Assembly: GCA_015491905.1 (NCBI GenBank)
Contig: WGGC01000123.1
Span: forward strand, 1-50,295
Reading direction: 5' to 3'
Length of the DNA: 50,295 nucleotides
Source of the DNA: Bacteroidales bacterium
GTDB taxonomy: Bacteria > Bacteroidota > Bacteroidia > Bacteroidales > F082
In this document: positions 16,193-24,451 of the stretch, piece by piece
Position numbering within the stretch: position 1 is the stretch's first letter
Layout of the letters: every line of letters begins with the position of its first letter
Position numbers and translations under genes: made by a program
Notes under the pieces: model-generated
Database searches by the model: none
Told to the model about the DNA's origin: nothing
Seen by the model: only the letters and a program-made list of their open reading frames with translations

Positions 16193-16561
16193 ATGAGTGC
16201 ATTCATAATCCTGATTTTAATTCTTATTGGCCTTGTAGCCGGTGTATTCAGCGGAATGATAGGTATTGGAGGGGCCTTAATAATTATCCCGGCTCTTGTT
16301 TTAATTTTCGGAATGGATCAGTATGCCGCTCAAGGAACAAGCCTGGCCGTAATGTTGCCCCCAATAGGATTACTGGCTGCTTATAATTACTATAAAGTTG
16401 GTGCTGTAAACTGGAAATATGCTTTAATTATTTCTATTGCTTTTTTTATCGGAGGTTATTTCGGCTCCAAAATCACCCTTAGCATACCTGAAAGTATTAT
16501 CAGGAAAGGGTTTGCCGCATTTTTAATTCTAATTGCAGTTAAAATGCTAATTAGTAAGTAA
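16193..16561 (+). CDS. half-length TauE/SafE-family membrane protein
   Basis: A 122-residue protein with about four hydrophobic segments. It begins with the family's conserved GLVAGVFSGMIGIGGALIII repeat signature and ends at KMLISK, which matches the end of one half of a normal TauE/SafE protein. Full-length members, including the two others in this window, have about 245-263 residues in two such halves. No second half follows in any frame before nrdJ, and the ORF is intact from ATG to stop, so it is not a recent frameshift. It could work as a homodimer, in the dual-topology way known from other half-sized transporters. The substrate is unknown. Confidence 0.75.
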   Translation: MSAFIILILILIGLVAGVFSGMIGIGGALIIIPALVLIFGMDQYAAQGTSLAVMLPPIGLLAAYNYYKVGAVNWKYALIISIAFFIGGYFGSKITLSIPESIIRKGFAAFLILIAVKMLISK

Positions 16562-16810
16562 CTACTAAATTAAAATTGCATATAAAAACTATGCCAAAAA
16601 AAATTTTTCGACTTATTCACACGCTATTCATAATCTAAGAAATTAAAACTCCGTATTTTATCATTTATTAACAATTCATAGTGAATAAATCCTATGCTGA
16701 TTTTTTAGAATTGTGTTGTACATTGCAAAAAATTCAAGAGAATATGCTGTAACAACCAACCTCTTGATTCGCTTATATTTTAATATTAACATCAAGTATT
16801 TTTAAACATC

Positions 16811-19537
16811 ATGGATAATAAATTATTCCTCCAATTTAACGACGAGCAGGATTCATCCACTCAAGAAAAAACTATTGAACAAAATCATGAAAAAAAGGAC
16901 TTTTATGATAAAGTACTGGAAGAGAGAAGAAAATCTGAAGACACCCTTAAAATAAAACAGGCAATACATGTTGGAGATTTAAACTTAGACTTGGATAAAG
17001 AAACTACAGAAGTTAATCCTGATTCTTCTTTTTCTTATGAAGAAGTAGTAGAAGCAGCTACCAAATATTTTAATGGCGATACACTTGCAGCAGGTGTGTG
17101 GGCAAATAAATATGCCTTAAAAGATAGTGCAGGGAATCTATATGAAAAAACCCCTGATGAAATGCATCGCAGAATTGCAAGAGAAATTGCCCGAATAGAA
17201 AAAAAATATCCAAACCCCTTAACAGAAGATGAGCTTTTTGAAGTACTTGATCATTTTAAATATATTATTCCTGCCGGAAGCCCCATGGCAGGAATAGGAA
17301 ACAAACACCAAATTTCGTCTCTTTCAAACTGTTTTGTTATCGGTAATGATGGTGATTCCGATTCTTATGGAGGAATTATGAAAATTGACCAGGAGCAAGT
17401 TCAATTAATGAAACGCCGTGGAGGTGTTGGTCACGATCTTACGCATATACGGCCTAAAGGCAGCCCCGTTAACAATACAGCATTAACTTCAACGGGGGTT
17501 GTTCCTTTTATGGAAAGATATTCCAATTCAACCCGCGAAGTGGCTCAGGATGGTAGAAGAGGAGCTTTGATGTTAAGCATTGGAGTAAAACACCCAGATT
17601 CTGAACATTTTATAGACGCTAAAATGGAGCAGGGAAAAGTTACAGGTGCTAATATCTCCATAAAACTCGATAATGAATTTATGCAAGCTGTTAAATCAGG
17701 GAAACCTTATGTTCAACAATATCCTATCAATTCAAGTCAGCCCAAATTCAAACAAGAAATAGATGCAAAAAATTTATGGAATAAAATTATTCATAATGCA
17801 TGGTCATCTGCAGAACCCGGCATTCTTTTCTGGGATACTGTAATTCAGGAATCTATTCCAGATTGTTATGCAGACCTGGGATTTAAAACAGTTTCCACAA
17901 ATCCTTGCGGCGAAATTCCTCTTTGTCCCTATGATTCATGCCGGTTACTTGCCTTAAATTTATACAGTTATGTAGAAAATCCATTTACAGAAAAAGCTTA
18001 TTTTAACGGAGAACTGTTTAGCAAACATGCTAAAATAGCCCACCGTATGATGGATGATATTGTAGATTTGGAAATTGAAAAAATTGATGCTATCCTGGCT
18101 AAAATAGCTGCCGACCCTGAGTCAGAAGAAATTAAAATGACTGAACGCAGACTATGGGAAAAAATTCGTGAAAAATCTGTTCAGGGAAGAAGAACAGGAA
18201 TAGGAATAACAGCAGAAGGAGATATGCTCGCAGCACTAGGTTTGCGATATGGGTCCGATGAAGCTATTGACTTTTCTGTTGAGGTACATAAATTGCTAAC
18301 CCTTGAAGTATATAGAGGATCTGTTAATCTTGCTGAAGAAAGAGGCGCATTTCCTATTTATGATGCAAATAGAGAAGCAAAGAATCCATTTATTTTACGC
18401 ATTAAAGAAAACGCACCCCATTTATATAAAAAAATGGTTCAGGTAGGAAGAAGAAATATCTCAATGATGACTATTGCCCCTACAGGTAGTATCAGTATAT
18501 GCACACAAACCACATCCGGTATCGAACCCGTTTTTATGGTTTCTTATAAAAGAAGAAAAAAAGTAAACCCAAATGATAAAAATGTTAACGTAAGTTTTGT
18601 TGATGAAGTAGGAGATGCCTGGGAAGAATACAATGTTTTTCATCCTAAATTTGAAACCTGGCTGAAAACAAAAGGATATGATATTGAAGAAGTTAAAAAT
18701 AAAAGTGAAGAAGAACTTCAGCAAATAATTAAAAAATCTCCTTACTACGGTGCAACTTCAGCAGACATCGACTGGGTTAGTAAAGTTAAAATGCAGGGAA
18801 AAATACAAAAATGGGTCGACCACTCTATTAGTGTGACAGTAAATATTCCTGAGAGTGTTTCAGAAGATATTGTAAGCCAAATTTATATGACAGCCTGGGA
18901 AAGTGGATGTAAAGGAATGACCATTTACCGGGAAGGATCCAGATCAGGAGTTTTGGTAAGCAATACGGAAAGTAAAGAAATCAAATTTAAAGAAACCAGT
19001 GCTCCTACACGTCCCAGAATTCTTGAAGCTGATGTTCTTCGTTTTCAAAATAATTATGAAAAATGGATTGCCGTAATAGGAACACTTGATGGTCGTCCAT
19101 ACGAGGTTTTTACAGGAAAAGCCGACGACTTTTACCTTCCTGCTCATATTGAAAAAGGCTGGGTAATAAAAAATAAAATTAAAGGTCAACCTTCCCGTTA
19201 TGATTTTCAGTTTGAAGATAAACAAGGATATAAGATTACTATAGAAGGATTATCACGTTCCTTTGATAAAATTTACTGGAATTATGCCAAACTTATTTCG
19301 GGTCTTTTACGTCACGGTATGCCAATACCCTATGTTACTAATCTTGTATCCAAATTGAATTTGGAAGAAGATAATATCAACACATGGAAAAACGGAGTGG
19401 TAAGAGCTCTTAAAAGATATGTTGAAGATGGAGAAAAACCTGCTGAAAAAACATGCCCCGAATGTGGGGAAGATGCATTGATTTTTCAGGATGGCTGTTT
19501 AACATGCAGTGCATGCGGTTATTCAAAGTGCAGTTAA
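16811..19537 (+). CDS. nrdJ: adenosylcobalamin-dependent (class II) ribonucleoside-diphosphate reductase
   Basis: A 908-residue reductase that makes deoxyribonucleotides using the AdoCbl radical. The N-terminal 70 residues are a low-complexity charged extension. The catalytic barrel carries C174 (LSNCFV), the NPCGEIPL motif with the likely thiyl residue C366, and APTGSISIC. The C-terminus (882-908) has CxxC pairs plus a final CS, forming the redox-active, zinc-ribbon-like tail of NrdJ. Length fits class II enzymes of Bacteroidota. No NrdAB or NrdDG is in the window. The 249-bp upstream region shows no B12 riboswitch or NrdR box that I can recognise; a 7-bp inverted repeat (16734-16740/16761-16767) is weak. 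It ends at a strong bidirectional terminator. Confidence 0.93.
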   Translation: MDNKLFLQFNDEQDSSTQEKTIEQNHEKKDFYDKVLEERRKSEDTLKIKQAIHVGDLNLDLDKETTEVNPDSSFSYEEVVEAATKYFNGDTLAAGVWANKYALKDSAGNLYEKTPDEMHRRIAREIARIEKKYPNPLTEDELFEVLDHFKYIIPAGSPMAGIGNKHQISSLSNCFVIGNDGDSDSYGGIMKIDQEQVQLMKRRGGVGHDLTHIRPKGSPVNNTALTSTGVVPFMERYSNSTREVAQDGRRGALMLSIGVKHPDSEHFIDAKMEQGKVTGANISIKLDNEFMQAVKSGKPYVQQYPINSSQPKFKQEIDAKNLWNKIIHNAWSSAEPGILFWDTVIQESIPDCYADLGFKTVSTNPCGEIPLCPYDSCRLLALNLYSYVENPFTEKAYFNGELFSKHAKIAHRMMDDIVDLEIEKIDAILAKIAADPESEEIKMTERRLWEKIREKSVQGRRTGIGITAEGDMLAALGLRYGSDEAIDFSVEVHKLLTLEVYRGSVNLAEERGAFPIYDANREAKNPFILRIKENAPHLYKKMVQVGRRNISMMTIAPTGSISICTQTTSGIEPVFMVSYKRRKKVNPNDKNVNVSFVDEVGDAWEEYNVFHPKFETWLKTKGYDIEEVKNKSEEELQQIIKKSPYYGATSADIDWVSKVKMQGKIQKWVDHSISVTVNIPESVSEDIVSQIYMTAWESGCKGMTIYREGSRSGVLVSNTESKEIKFKETSAPTRPRILEADVLRFQNNYEKWIAVIGTLDGRPYEVFTGKADDFYLPAHIEKGWVIKNKIKGQPSRYDFQFEDKQGYKITIEGLSRSFDKIYWNYAKLISGLLRHGMPIPYVTNLVSKLNLEEDNINTWKNGVVRALKRYVEDGEKPAEKTCPECGEDALIFQDGCLTCSACGYSKCS

Positions 19538-19554
19538 AATATAGCAACAGAATT

Positions 19555-19592
19555 AAAAAAACCGGTGTAAAATTATTTTACACCGGTTTTTT
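19555..19592. terminator. bidirectional terminator between nrdJ and the lipoprotein gene
   Basis: The arms ACCGGTGTAAAA (19561-19572) and TTTTACACCGGT (19576-19587) pair perfectly over 12 bp with a 3-nt loop. A-run on the left and T-run on the right give U-tracts in both directions, fitting the convergent genes it separates. Confidence 0.9.
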
Positions 19593-20075
19593 TTAATTAT
19601 ATACATGCAGAGAAGTCCCGTCATAATATGATTTGTACTGAATCATAGGATAAATACCATTACCTTTGAAAAGATTCCCGTCAAGTAACTGGTACAAATC
19701 CAATGTACATGGATCTTTTGCAAAAGGATAATTATCGCCAACTATAAGTTGAGTTGTGTTTCCACACTTATTTGGATTGTTTGGAGGTATTCTGTCATAA
19801 ACTTTAAACACATCCTGACTTAAGCGATAAATTATTACCCCCCTGGACTCAGGGCTCAGATAAACTCCCGGATCCCCATTCTTCAAATAAATCCATCCAC
19901 CAACAGTGTTTAACTTTTGATAAAAAATTGCATCAGGTTGAATATCTATCTGAACCATTGCCGGAGGAATATCCGGGTTATACCCTTTTGTTTTTCCACA
20001 GCTTGTAATCATCGAAAGATAAAAAACCAATATAAGAATAGTAAAAAAACTTTTTCCTGCTTTGTTTATCAACAT
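19593..20075 (-). CDS. lipoprotein with a degenerate Rieske-like fold pattern
   Basis: A 160-residue predicted lipoprotein. The signal sequence ends in the lipobox MITSC, with C26 as the lipidated residue. The body (GGWIYLKN..., SRGVIIYRLSQDVFKVYDR, LYQLLDGNLFKGNG, MIQYKSYYDGTSLHVYN) follows the strand order and spacing of small Rieske-type lipoproteins known from Bacteroidota. The iron-sulfur ligands are not there: the CxH and CxxH boxes are absent, and only C104 and C123 remain, which could form a disulfide. So the fold may be kept while the 2Fe-2S cluster is lost. This is my reading of the pattern and needs a profile search. Single gene, no clear promoter motif. Confidence 0.5.
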   Translation of the reverse strand: MLINKAGKSFFTILILVFYLSMITSCGKTKGYNPDIPPAMVQIDIQPDAIFYQKLNTVGGWIYLKNGDPGVYLSPESRGVIIYRLSQDVFKVYDRIPPNNPNKCGNTTQLIVGDNYPFAKDPCTLDLYQLLDGNLFKGNGIYPMIQYKSYYDGTSLHVYN

Positions 20076-20231
20076 AATGTTTTAAATGTCATTCATAATT
20101 ACTCTGAGTAAACGGATAATTATAAGAATTAGTTTATCAATTAACTCTTTATTAAAAAACAACCATTACACTGCTATTTAATAATTTAATAATTTATTAA
20201 AATAGTTTTTCAGTTTAATAAATTGATTGGT

Positions 20232-20239
20232 TACTTTTG
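20232..20239 (+). promoter_or_regulatory. -7 element that decides the thiL start
   Basis: TACTTTTG is a full TAnnTTTG match, 13 bp before the ATG at 20253. Transcription would start around 20246, giving an almost leaderless mRNA and excluding the upstream TTG at 20223 as start. Confidence 0.55.
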
Positions 20240-20252
20240 CAAAAAAATTTCA

Positions 20253-21290
20253 ATGGCACCAGCAAAGTTAACTAATATTTCAGAACTGGGAGAGTTCGCA
20301 TTAATAGACAAATTAACCCAGGGTATTAAATTAAAACAAAAAAATACGGTAACGGGTATTGGCGATGACGCAGCCGTACTTAAGTCCGGAAATAAGAAGT
20401 ATGAACTTGTATCTACAGATATTCTTATTGAAGGTGTACATTTTGATTTGACTTATACACCTTTGAAACATTTAGGATATAAAGCAGCGGCTGTAAATTT
20501 TTCGGATATGGCAGCCATGAACGGAATTCCTAAACAAATTGTCGTAGGATTAGCTGTTTCCAGCAAATATTCTGTTGAAGCACTTGAAGAAGTTTATTGG
20601 GGAATAAAAAAAGCATGTGAAACATATAACGTAGATTTTATTGGCGGAGATACAACCAGTAGTCCTCAAGGGTTATTTATCTCTGTTACAGTCATCGGCG
20701 AAGCTTCAAAAGACAGCATCGCTTATAGAAAAGGAGCAAAAGAAGGCGACTTACTTTGTGTTACCGGCGATCTTGGCGCTGCATATATGGGCTTGTTAGT
20801 TCTGGAAAAAGAAAAGAAAGCTTTCCAGGCAAACCCAAACATTCAGCCTGAGTTGGCAGGAAAAGATTACATCCTTCAAAGGCAACTTAAACCCGAACCC
20901 CGCCTGGATATTATTAAGGAACTGAAAAAAAACAGTATTGTTCCTGGTGCAATGATTGACATTTCTGACGGACTAGCCTCAGAAGCTATGCATCTTTCCA
21001 AAGCAGGTAATGTAGGAGTAGCCATTTACGAAGAAAAAATACCGATAGATCAGGTTACATTTGATACAGCTGAAGAATTTAAAATAGTTCCAACCACAGC
21101 TGCACTTAATGGTGGTGAAGATTATGAGCTTTTATTTACGGTATCGCAAAAAGAATATGAAAAAATTACTAAAATAAAAGACATCCATATAATCGGTTAT
21201 ATAACTGATATTTCTGAAGGAAACAGAATGATTACAAATGCAAATCAAGTGATCGAGCTAAAAGCCCAGGGTTGGGATGCGCTTAAATAA
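20253..21290 (+). CDS. thiL: thiamine-monophosphate kinase
   Basis: A 345-residue ThiL, which phosphorylates thiamine monophosphate to the active cofactor thiamine diphosphate. The family features are ISELGEFALIDKL near the N-terminus, GIGDDAAVL (Mg/ATP site), STDILIEGVHF, AAVNFSDMAAMNG, GGDTTSS, VTGDLGAAYMGL, IDISDGLASEAMHL and NGGEDYELLFTV. The open frame extends ten codons upstream to a TTG at 20223, but the -7 box lies inside that extension, so the ATG at 20253 (MAPAKL) is chosen. No other thiamine gene is adjacent and no TPP riboswitch is visible. Two hairpins follow the stop. Confidence 0.93.
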   Translation: MAPAKLTNISELGEFALIDKLTQGIKLKQKNTVTGIGDDAAVLKSGNKKYELVSTDILIEGVHFDLTYTPLKHLGYKAAAVNFSDMAAMNGIPKQIVVGLAVSSKYSVEALEEVYWGIKKACETYNVDFIGGDTTSSPQGLFISVTVIGEASKDSIAYRKGAKEGDLLCVTGDLGAAYMGLLVLEKEKKAFQANPNIQPELAGKDYILQRQLKPEPRLDIIKELKKNSIVPGAMIDISDGLASEAMHLSKAGNVGVAIYEEKIPIDQVTFDTAEEFKIVPTTAALNGGEDYELLFTVSQKEYEKITKIKDIHIIGYITDISEGNRMITNANQVIELKAQGWDALK

Positions 21291-21362
21291 AAACATATTA
21301 CCTCAGAAAAACCAGACTTTAGTTTTACTCAAAAAAATTTTAACATTTACTGTTATATTGCT

Positions 21363-21393
21363 TATTGTGAAAACCTTTCAAGTTTTCACAATA
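21363..21393 (+). repeat. hairpin downstream of thiL
   Basis: TTGTGAAAAC (21365-21374) and GTTTTCACAA (21382-21391) form a perfect stem with a 7-nt loop, extended by A-T pairs on the outside. It lacks its own T-run and stands just before a proper terminator, so it may stabilise the thiL mRNA 3' end or be an operator. Confidence 0.55.
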
Positions 21394-21394
21394 T

Positions 21395-21433
21395 AAATAA
21401 AAAGCATATATAATAATTTTATGCTTTTTATTT
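21395..21433 (+). terminator. terminator of thiL
   Basis: AAATAAAAAGCATA (21395-21408) and TATGCTTTTTATTT (21420-21433) pair over 14 bp with an 11-nt loop; the T-rich right arm serves as U-tract. The stem is AT-rich and so of moderate strength. Confidence 0.65.
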
Positions 21434-21502
21434 GATTTTGAAAATCAACTTATTAAAAATAGCATGCTCTTTTTTATACTAACGGTTAATAAAAAGTTTT
21501 CG

Positions 21503-21510
21503 TATTTTTG
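21503..21510 (+). promoter_or_regulatory. -7 element of the FIST-kinase-glutaminase operon
   Basis: TATTTTTG matches TAnnTTTG and lies 23 bp before the ATG at 21534. It is the only full match in front of the six-gene operon. Confidence 0.5.
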
Positions 21511-21533
21511 TTTCTTTCTGTGAAATAAAAAAT

Positions 21534-22676
21534 ATGCTAAACACATTCTCTTTTTCAATTAATTTAATGAGTGAATTTGACTTCCTCTTTAAAGATACCC
21601 TTAAAAAGATTCCCTTTCAACCAAATATGGCGCTGGCTTTTATTTCCGCTTCACTTAAGATACCAACAATAATGGATGCATTTTCAGAAGCAGGGATATC
21701 ATTAATTGGTTGCACAACTGCAGGAGAAATTCTTTTTGATAAGGAAAAAGACATAATTTCAGAAAAAGGTGCTGTTTTTATCTTAATGGAAATATCAAAA
21801 AAGAATTTTAGTATTGGTATTATTGAAAGCCTATCCTCTGATTTTAAAACAGGACGTGCAGTTGGAGAACTTGTGAGAAACTCTTTCCCTAACTCATCAG
21901 CTTTTATTTTTTCTTCCGGAATACATAGAGACGGAACAGCTTTAACAAAAGGAATTAATGATACTTTAGACGACAAAACACCTGTTTATGGAGCTATGGC
22001 CGGCGACGATTTACGCTTTAAAAAAAGCTTTGTATTTACAGAACAAAAAATTTCTGAAGATGGAATTGCTTATATAGCCTTTAATAGTGATAAGATAGGC
22101 ATGAAAGGTATGTCTGTTTGTGGTTGGCAGGGAATTGGAGCGGGATTCAATATTACCAAAACAGATGGGAATTACATTTATGAAATTAATAATAAACCAG
22201 CACTTGATTTTATTATAGAATACTTGAATATATCAGAAAATGATTTGCCTTTAAGCTCACTGGAATATTCTTTCATGATAAAAGATGAAACATTTCCTAA
22301 AACCTTTAGAATAATAACAGGTTTTAATAAAGAAAAGAAATATCTGATTACTTCCGGAGGAATAAAAGAAGGACAAAAAGTTTCTTTTTCAGTATCTTCA
22401 GGCTTTGACATTCTTAGCAAGACACGAGAAAAAACCATGAAGTTTTATGAAAACCACCGTACTGCGGATTTATTATTTCTATTTTCATCAGTATCAAGAA
22501 ATATATCTCTTGGACCATTAGTAGTAACAGAAATTAAACTTGCTCCATTAAAATGGAAGGCTCCACTTATCGGAATGTTTAGTTATGGAGAACTGGGAAC
22601 CAAAGGGGAAAATGAAAAACCTGTGTTTTATAACCAGTCGTTTACTTTAGTCACCATAAAAGAAATAAACCCTTAA
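21534..22676 (+). CDS. FIST-domain (FIST_N/FIST_C) sensory protein
   Basis: A 380-residue protein made of FIST_N (about 25-205; IGCTTAGEIL and the later VYGAMAGDDLRF are typical) and FIST_C (about 215-365; ITSGGIKEGQKVSFS and a closing GMFSYGELG). It has no membrane segment and no signal peptide. FIST is a small-ligand sensing domain, proposed from genome context to bind amino acids or their derivatives. As a stand-alone protein it would pass the signal to the hybrid kinase encoded 15 bp downstream, in the way reported for NosP-type FIST proteins and their partner kinases. First gene of a six-gene operon with asparaginase and glutaminase, which supports an amide or amino-acid ligand (inference). 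Confidence 0.85.
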   Translation: MLNTFSFSINLMSEFDFLFKDTLKKIPFQPNMALAFISASLKIPTIMDAFSEAGISLIGCTTAGEILFDKEKDIISEKGAVFILMEISKKNFSIGIIESLSSDFKTGRAVGELVRNSFPNSSAFIFSSGIHRDGTALTKGINDTLDDKTPVYGAMAGDDLRFKKSFVFTEQKISEDGIAYIAFNSDKIGMKGMSVCGWQGIGAGFNITKTDGNYIYEINNKPALDFIIEYLNISENDLPLSSLEYSFMIKDETFPKTFRIITGFNKEKKYLITSGGIKEGQKVSFSVSSGFDILSKTREKTMKFYENHRTADLLFLFSSVSRNISLGPLVVTEIKLAPLKWKAPLIGMFSYGELGTKGENEKPVFYNQSFTLVTIKEINP

Positions 22677-22691
22677 AACAATTCAATTATA

Positions 22692-24449
22692 ATGCAAAAG
22701 TTAATTCAAGCTTTAATAGACAAAATAACTCTTTTGGAATCTGTAGAATCTTTTGAAAAATCCAAAATTGAATTAATTCAGGGATTAAAAAAACTTGCTA
22801 TTGAATCAGATATTTATGATTTTAAAATTTCAAAAGCATTAAAAGATAAAAATATTTTAAACTCCCTTCTTACAAAAACATCGGAAGATCTGGAAATCGC
22901 CTTGAATCAGTTAAAAAATCAAGCTGATGAATTGAATATATTAATAAATACTATTCCTGCTATGGTTTACTTTAAAGATAGTAAACTAAGATACAGATTA
23001 GCCAATAAAGCCTTTCTTGACTTTTCAGGACTAACAAAAGAGGAGTTAATAGGAAAATCTCTACATAATATTTTTAAAGACTATGTTCCTTTTGGTGATT
23101 ATGAAAAAAAAGAGCAAAAAGTTATTGAACAGGGAAAGCTTTATTTTCATATTGAAGAACAATTACAAAAAAATAACAAAACTATATGGGTACATACAAA
23201 TATTGCCCCGGTAAGAAATCAAAAAGGAAAAATCATTGGCCTCATTGGGGTTTCCTGGGATATTACTGATCAAAAAAATTATGAACAAACATTAACAAAA
23301 GCAAAAGAATTAGCCGAAGAAGGAGAAAGAATAAAAGACCAGTTTCTAACCAACATGAGTCACGAAATAAGAACCCCTCTAAACGGAATTATTGGAATGG
23401 CAGAGGTTCTGGAAAATACTGAATTAAACGAGAACCAAAAAGAATATCTTTATATTTTAAAAAACTCCGGAGAACATTTAATTAATTTAATTAATGATGT
23501 TTTCGAATACTCAGCAATTGAAAAAGGAGAAATAAAACCTGGTTATGACATATTTAATTTAAAAGATTTATTACACCAAATTATTGATCTTTTTAAACCT
23601 CAAATAGAAAAAAAAGGACTGTCGCTTACTTATGAAATTAAATCACCTGATTATATCAAGTCAGATAAAAAATTAATAGAAAAAATTATAAGAAATCTTA
23701 TATCAAATGCTGTTAAATTTACTGATAAAGGAAGTATTTCATTAAGTGTAAATCAGATATCACAAAAAGAAAAAGATAATATCACTTTACATTTTTCTAT
23801 TAAAGATACAGGAATAGGCATTCAACCACAGCATTTAGGCCGGTTATTTGGAAGTTTTACCCAAGTTGACAACTCCACTACAAAAAAATATCAGGGTACG
23901 GGCCTGGGATTAGCTATTTCAAAAAAACTTGTAGAGATGTTAAAAGGTAAAATAGGAGTAGAAAGTAAATGGAAACAAGGTTCTGAATTTTGGTTTGAAA
24001 TACCTGCTGTTGCAATAAAAAAAGAAACTCCACACAATGATGAAAAAATATTATTAAAAGAGATTTTAAATGGATTTAGAGTATTATTAGTAGAAGATAA
24101 CCTAATAAACCAAAAAATAACTAAAATGACACTGGAAAAAGAAGGATGTGTCGTCGATGTTGCTGGAAATGGAAAAGAATGTTTAGAAAAATATCATAAT
24201 AAATATTACGACCTAATTCTTATGGACATACAAATGCCTGTTATGGATGGACTGGAAGCAACGAGAAGAATTCGTAAATATGAAAAAATTCATAAAGACC
24301 GTCGATCATTTATAGTCGCTTTAACAGCAAATGCCCTTAAAGAAGATAAAGATAGAGCATTAAAAGCAGGGGTAGATGGTTTCATTGCCAAGCCTTTTAA
24401 ACCTGATGAATTATTTCAAATCCTATACCGTTTTATCATACGTAAATAA
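22692..24449 (+). CDS. hybrid sensor histidine kinase, coiled coil-PAS-HisKA-HATPase-REC
   Basis: A 585-residue cytosolic kinase. Residues 1-80 are a coiled coil, 82-200 a PAS domain (TIPAMVYFKDSKLRYRLANKAF..., ending in a DITDQK PAC segment), followed by HisKA with H224 ([15 protein letters not shown]) and HATPase_c with NLISNAVKFTDKG, DTGIGIQ and [11 protein letters not shown]-terminal receiver (462-585) has D512 ([10 protein letters not shown]) and a KPFKP lysine. All catalytic residues are present. The coiled coil is a plausible docking site for the FIST protein encoded just upstream. No DNA-binding response regulator is in the operon, so the final output is unknown. Confidence 0.9.
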   Translation: MQKLIQALIDKITLLESVESFEKSKIELIQGLKKLAIESDIYDFKISKALKDKNILNSLLTKTSEDLEIALNQLKNQADELNILINTIPAMVYFKDSKLRYRLANKAFLDFSGLTKEELIGKSLHNIFKDYVPFGDYEKKEQKVIEQGKLYFHIEEQLQKNNKTIWVHTNIAPVRNQKGKIIGLIGVSWDITDQKNYEQTLTKAKELAEEGERIKDQFLTNMSHEIRTPLNGIIGMAEVLENTELNENQKEYLYILKNSGEHLINLINDVFEYSAIEKGEIKPGYDIFNLKDLLHQIIDLFKPQIEKKGLSLTYEIKSPDYIKSDKKLIEKIIRNLISNAVKFTDKGSISLSVNQISQKEKDNITLHFSIKDTGIGIQPQHLGRLFGSFTQVDNSTTKKYQGTGLGLAISKKLVEMLKGKIGVESKWKQGSEFWFEIPAVAIKKETPHNDEKILLKEILNGFRVLLVEDNLINQKITKMTLEKEGCVVDVAGNGKECLEKYHNKYYDLILMDIQMPVMDGLEATRRIRKYEKIHKDRRSFIVALTANALKEDKDRALKAGVDGFIAKPFKPDELFQILYRFIIRK

Positions 24450-24451
24450 AA

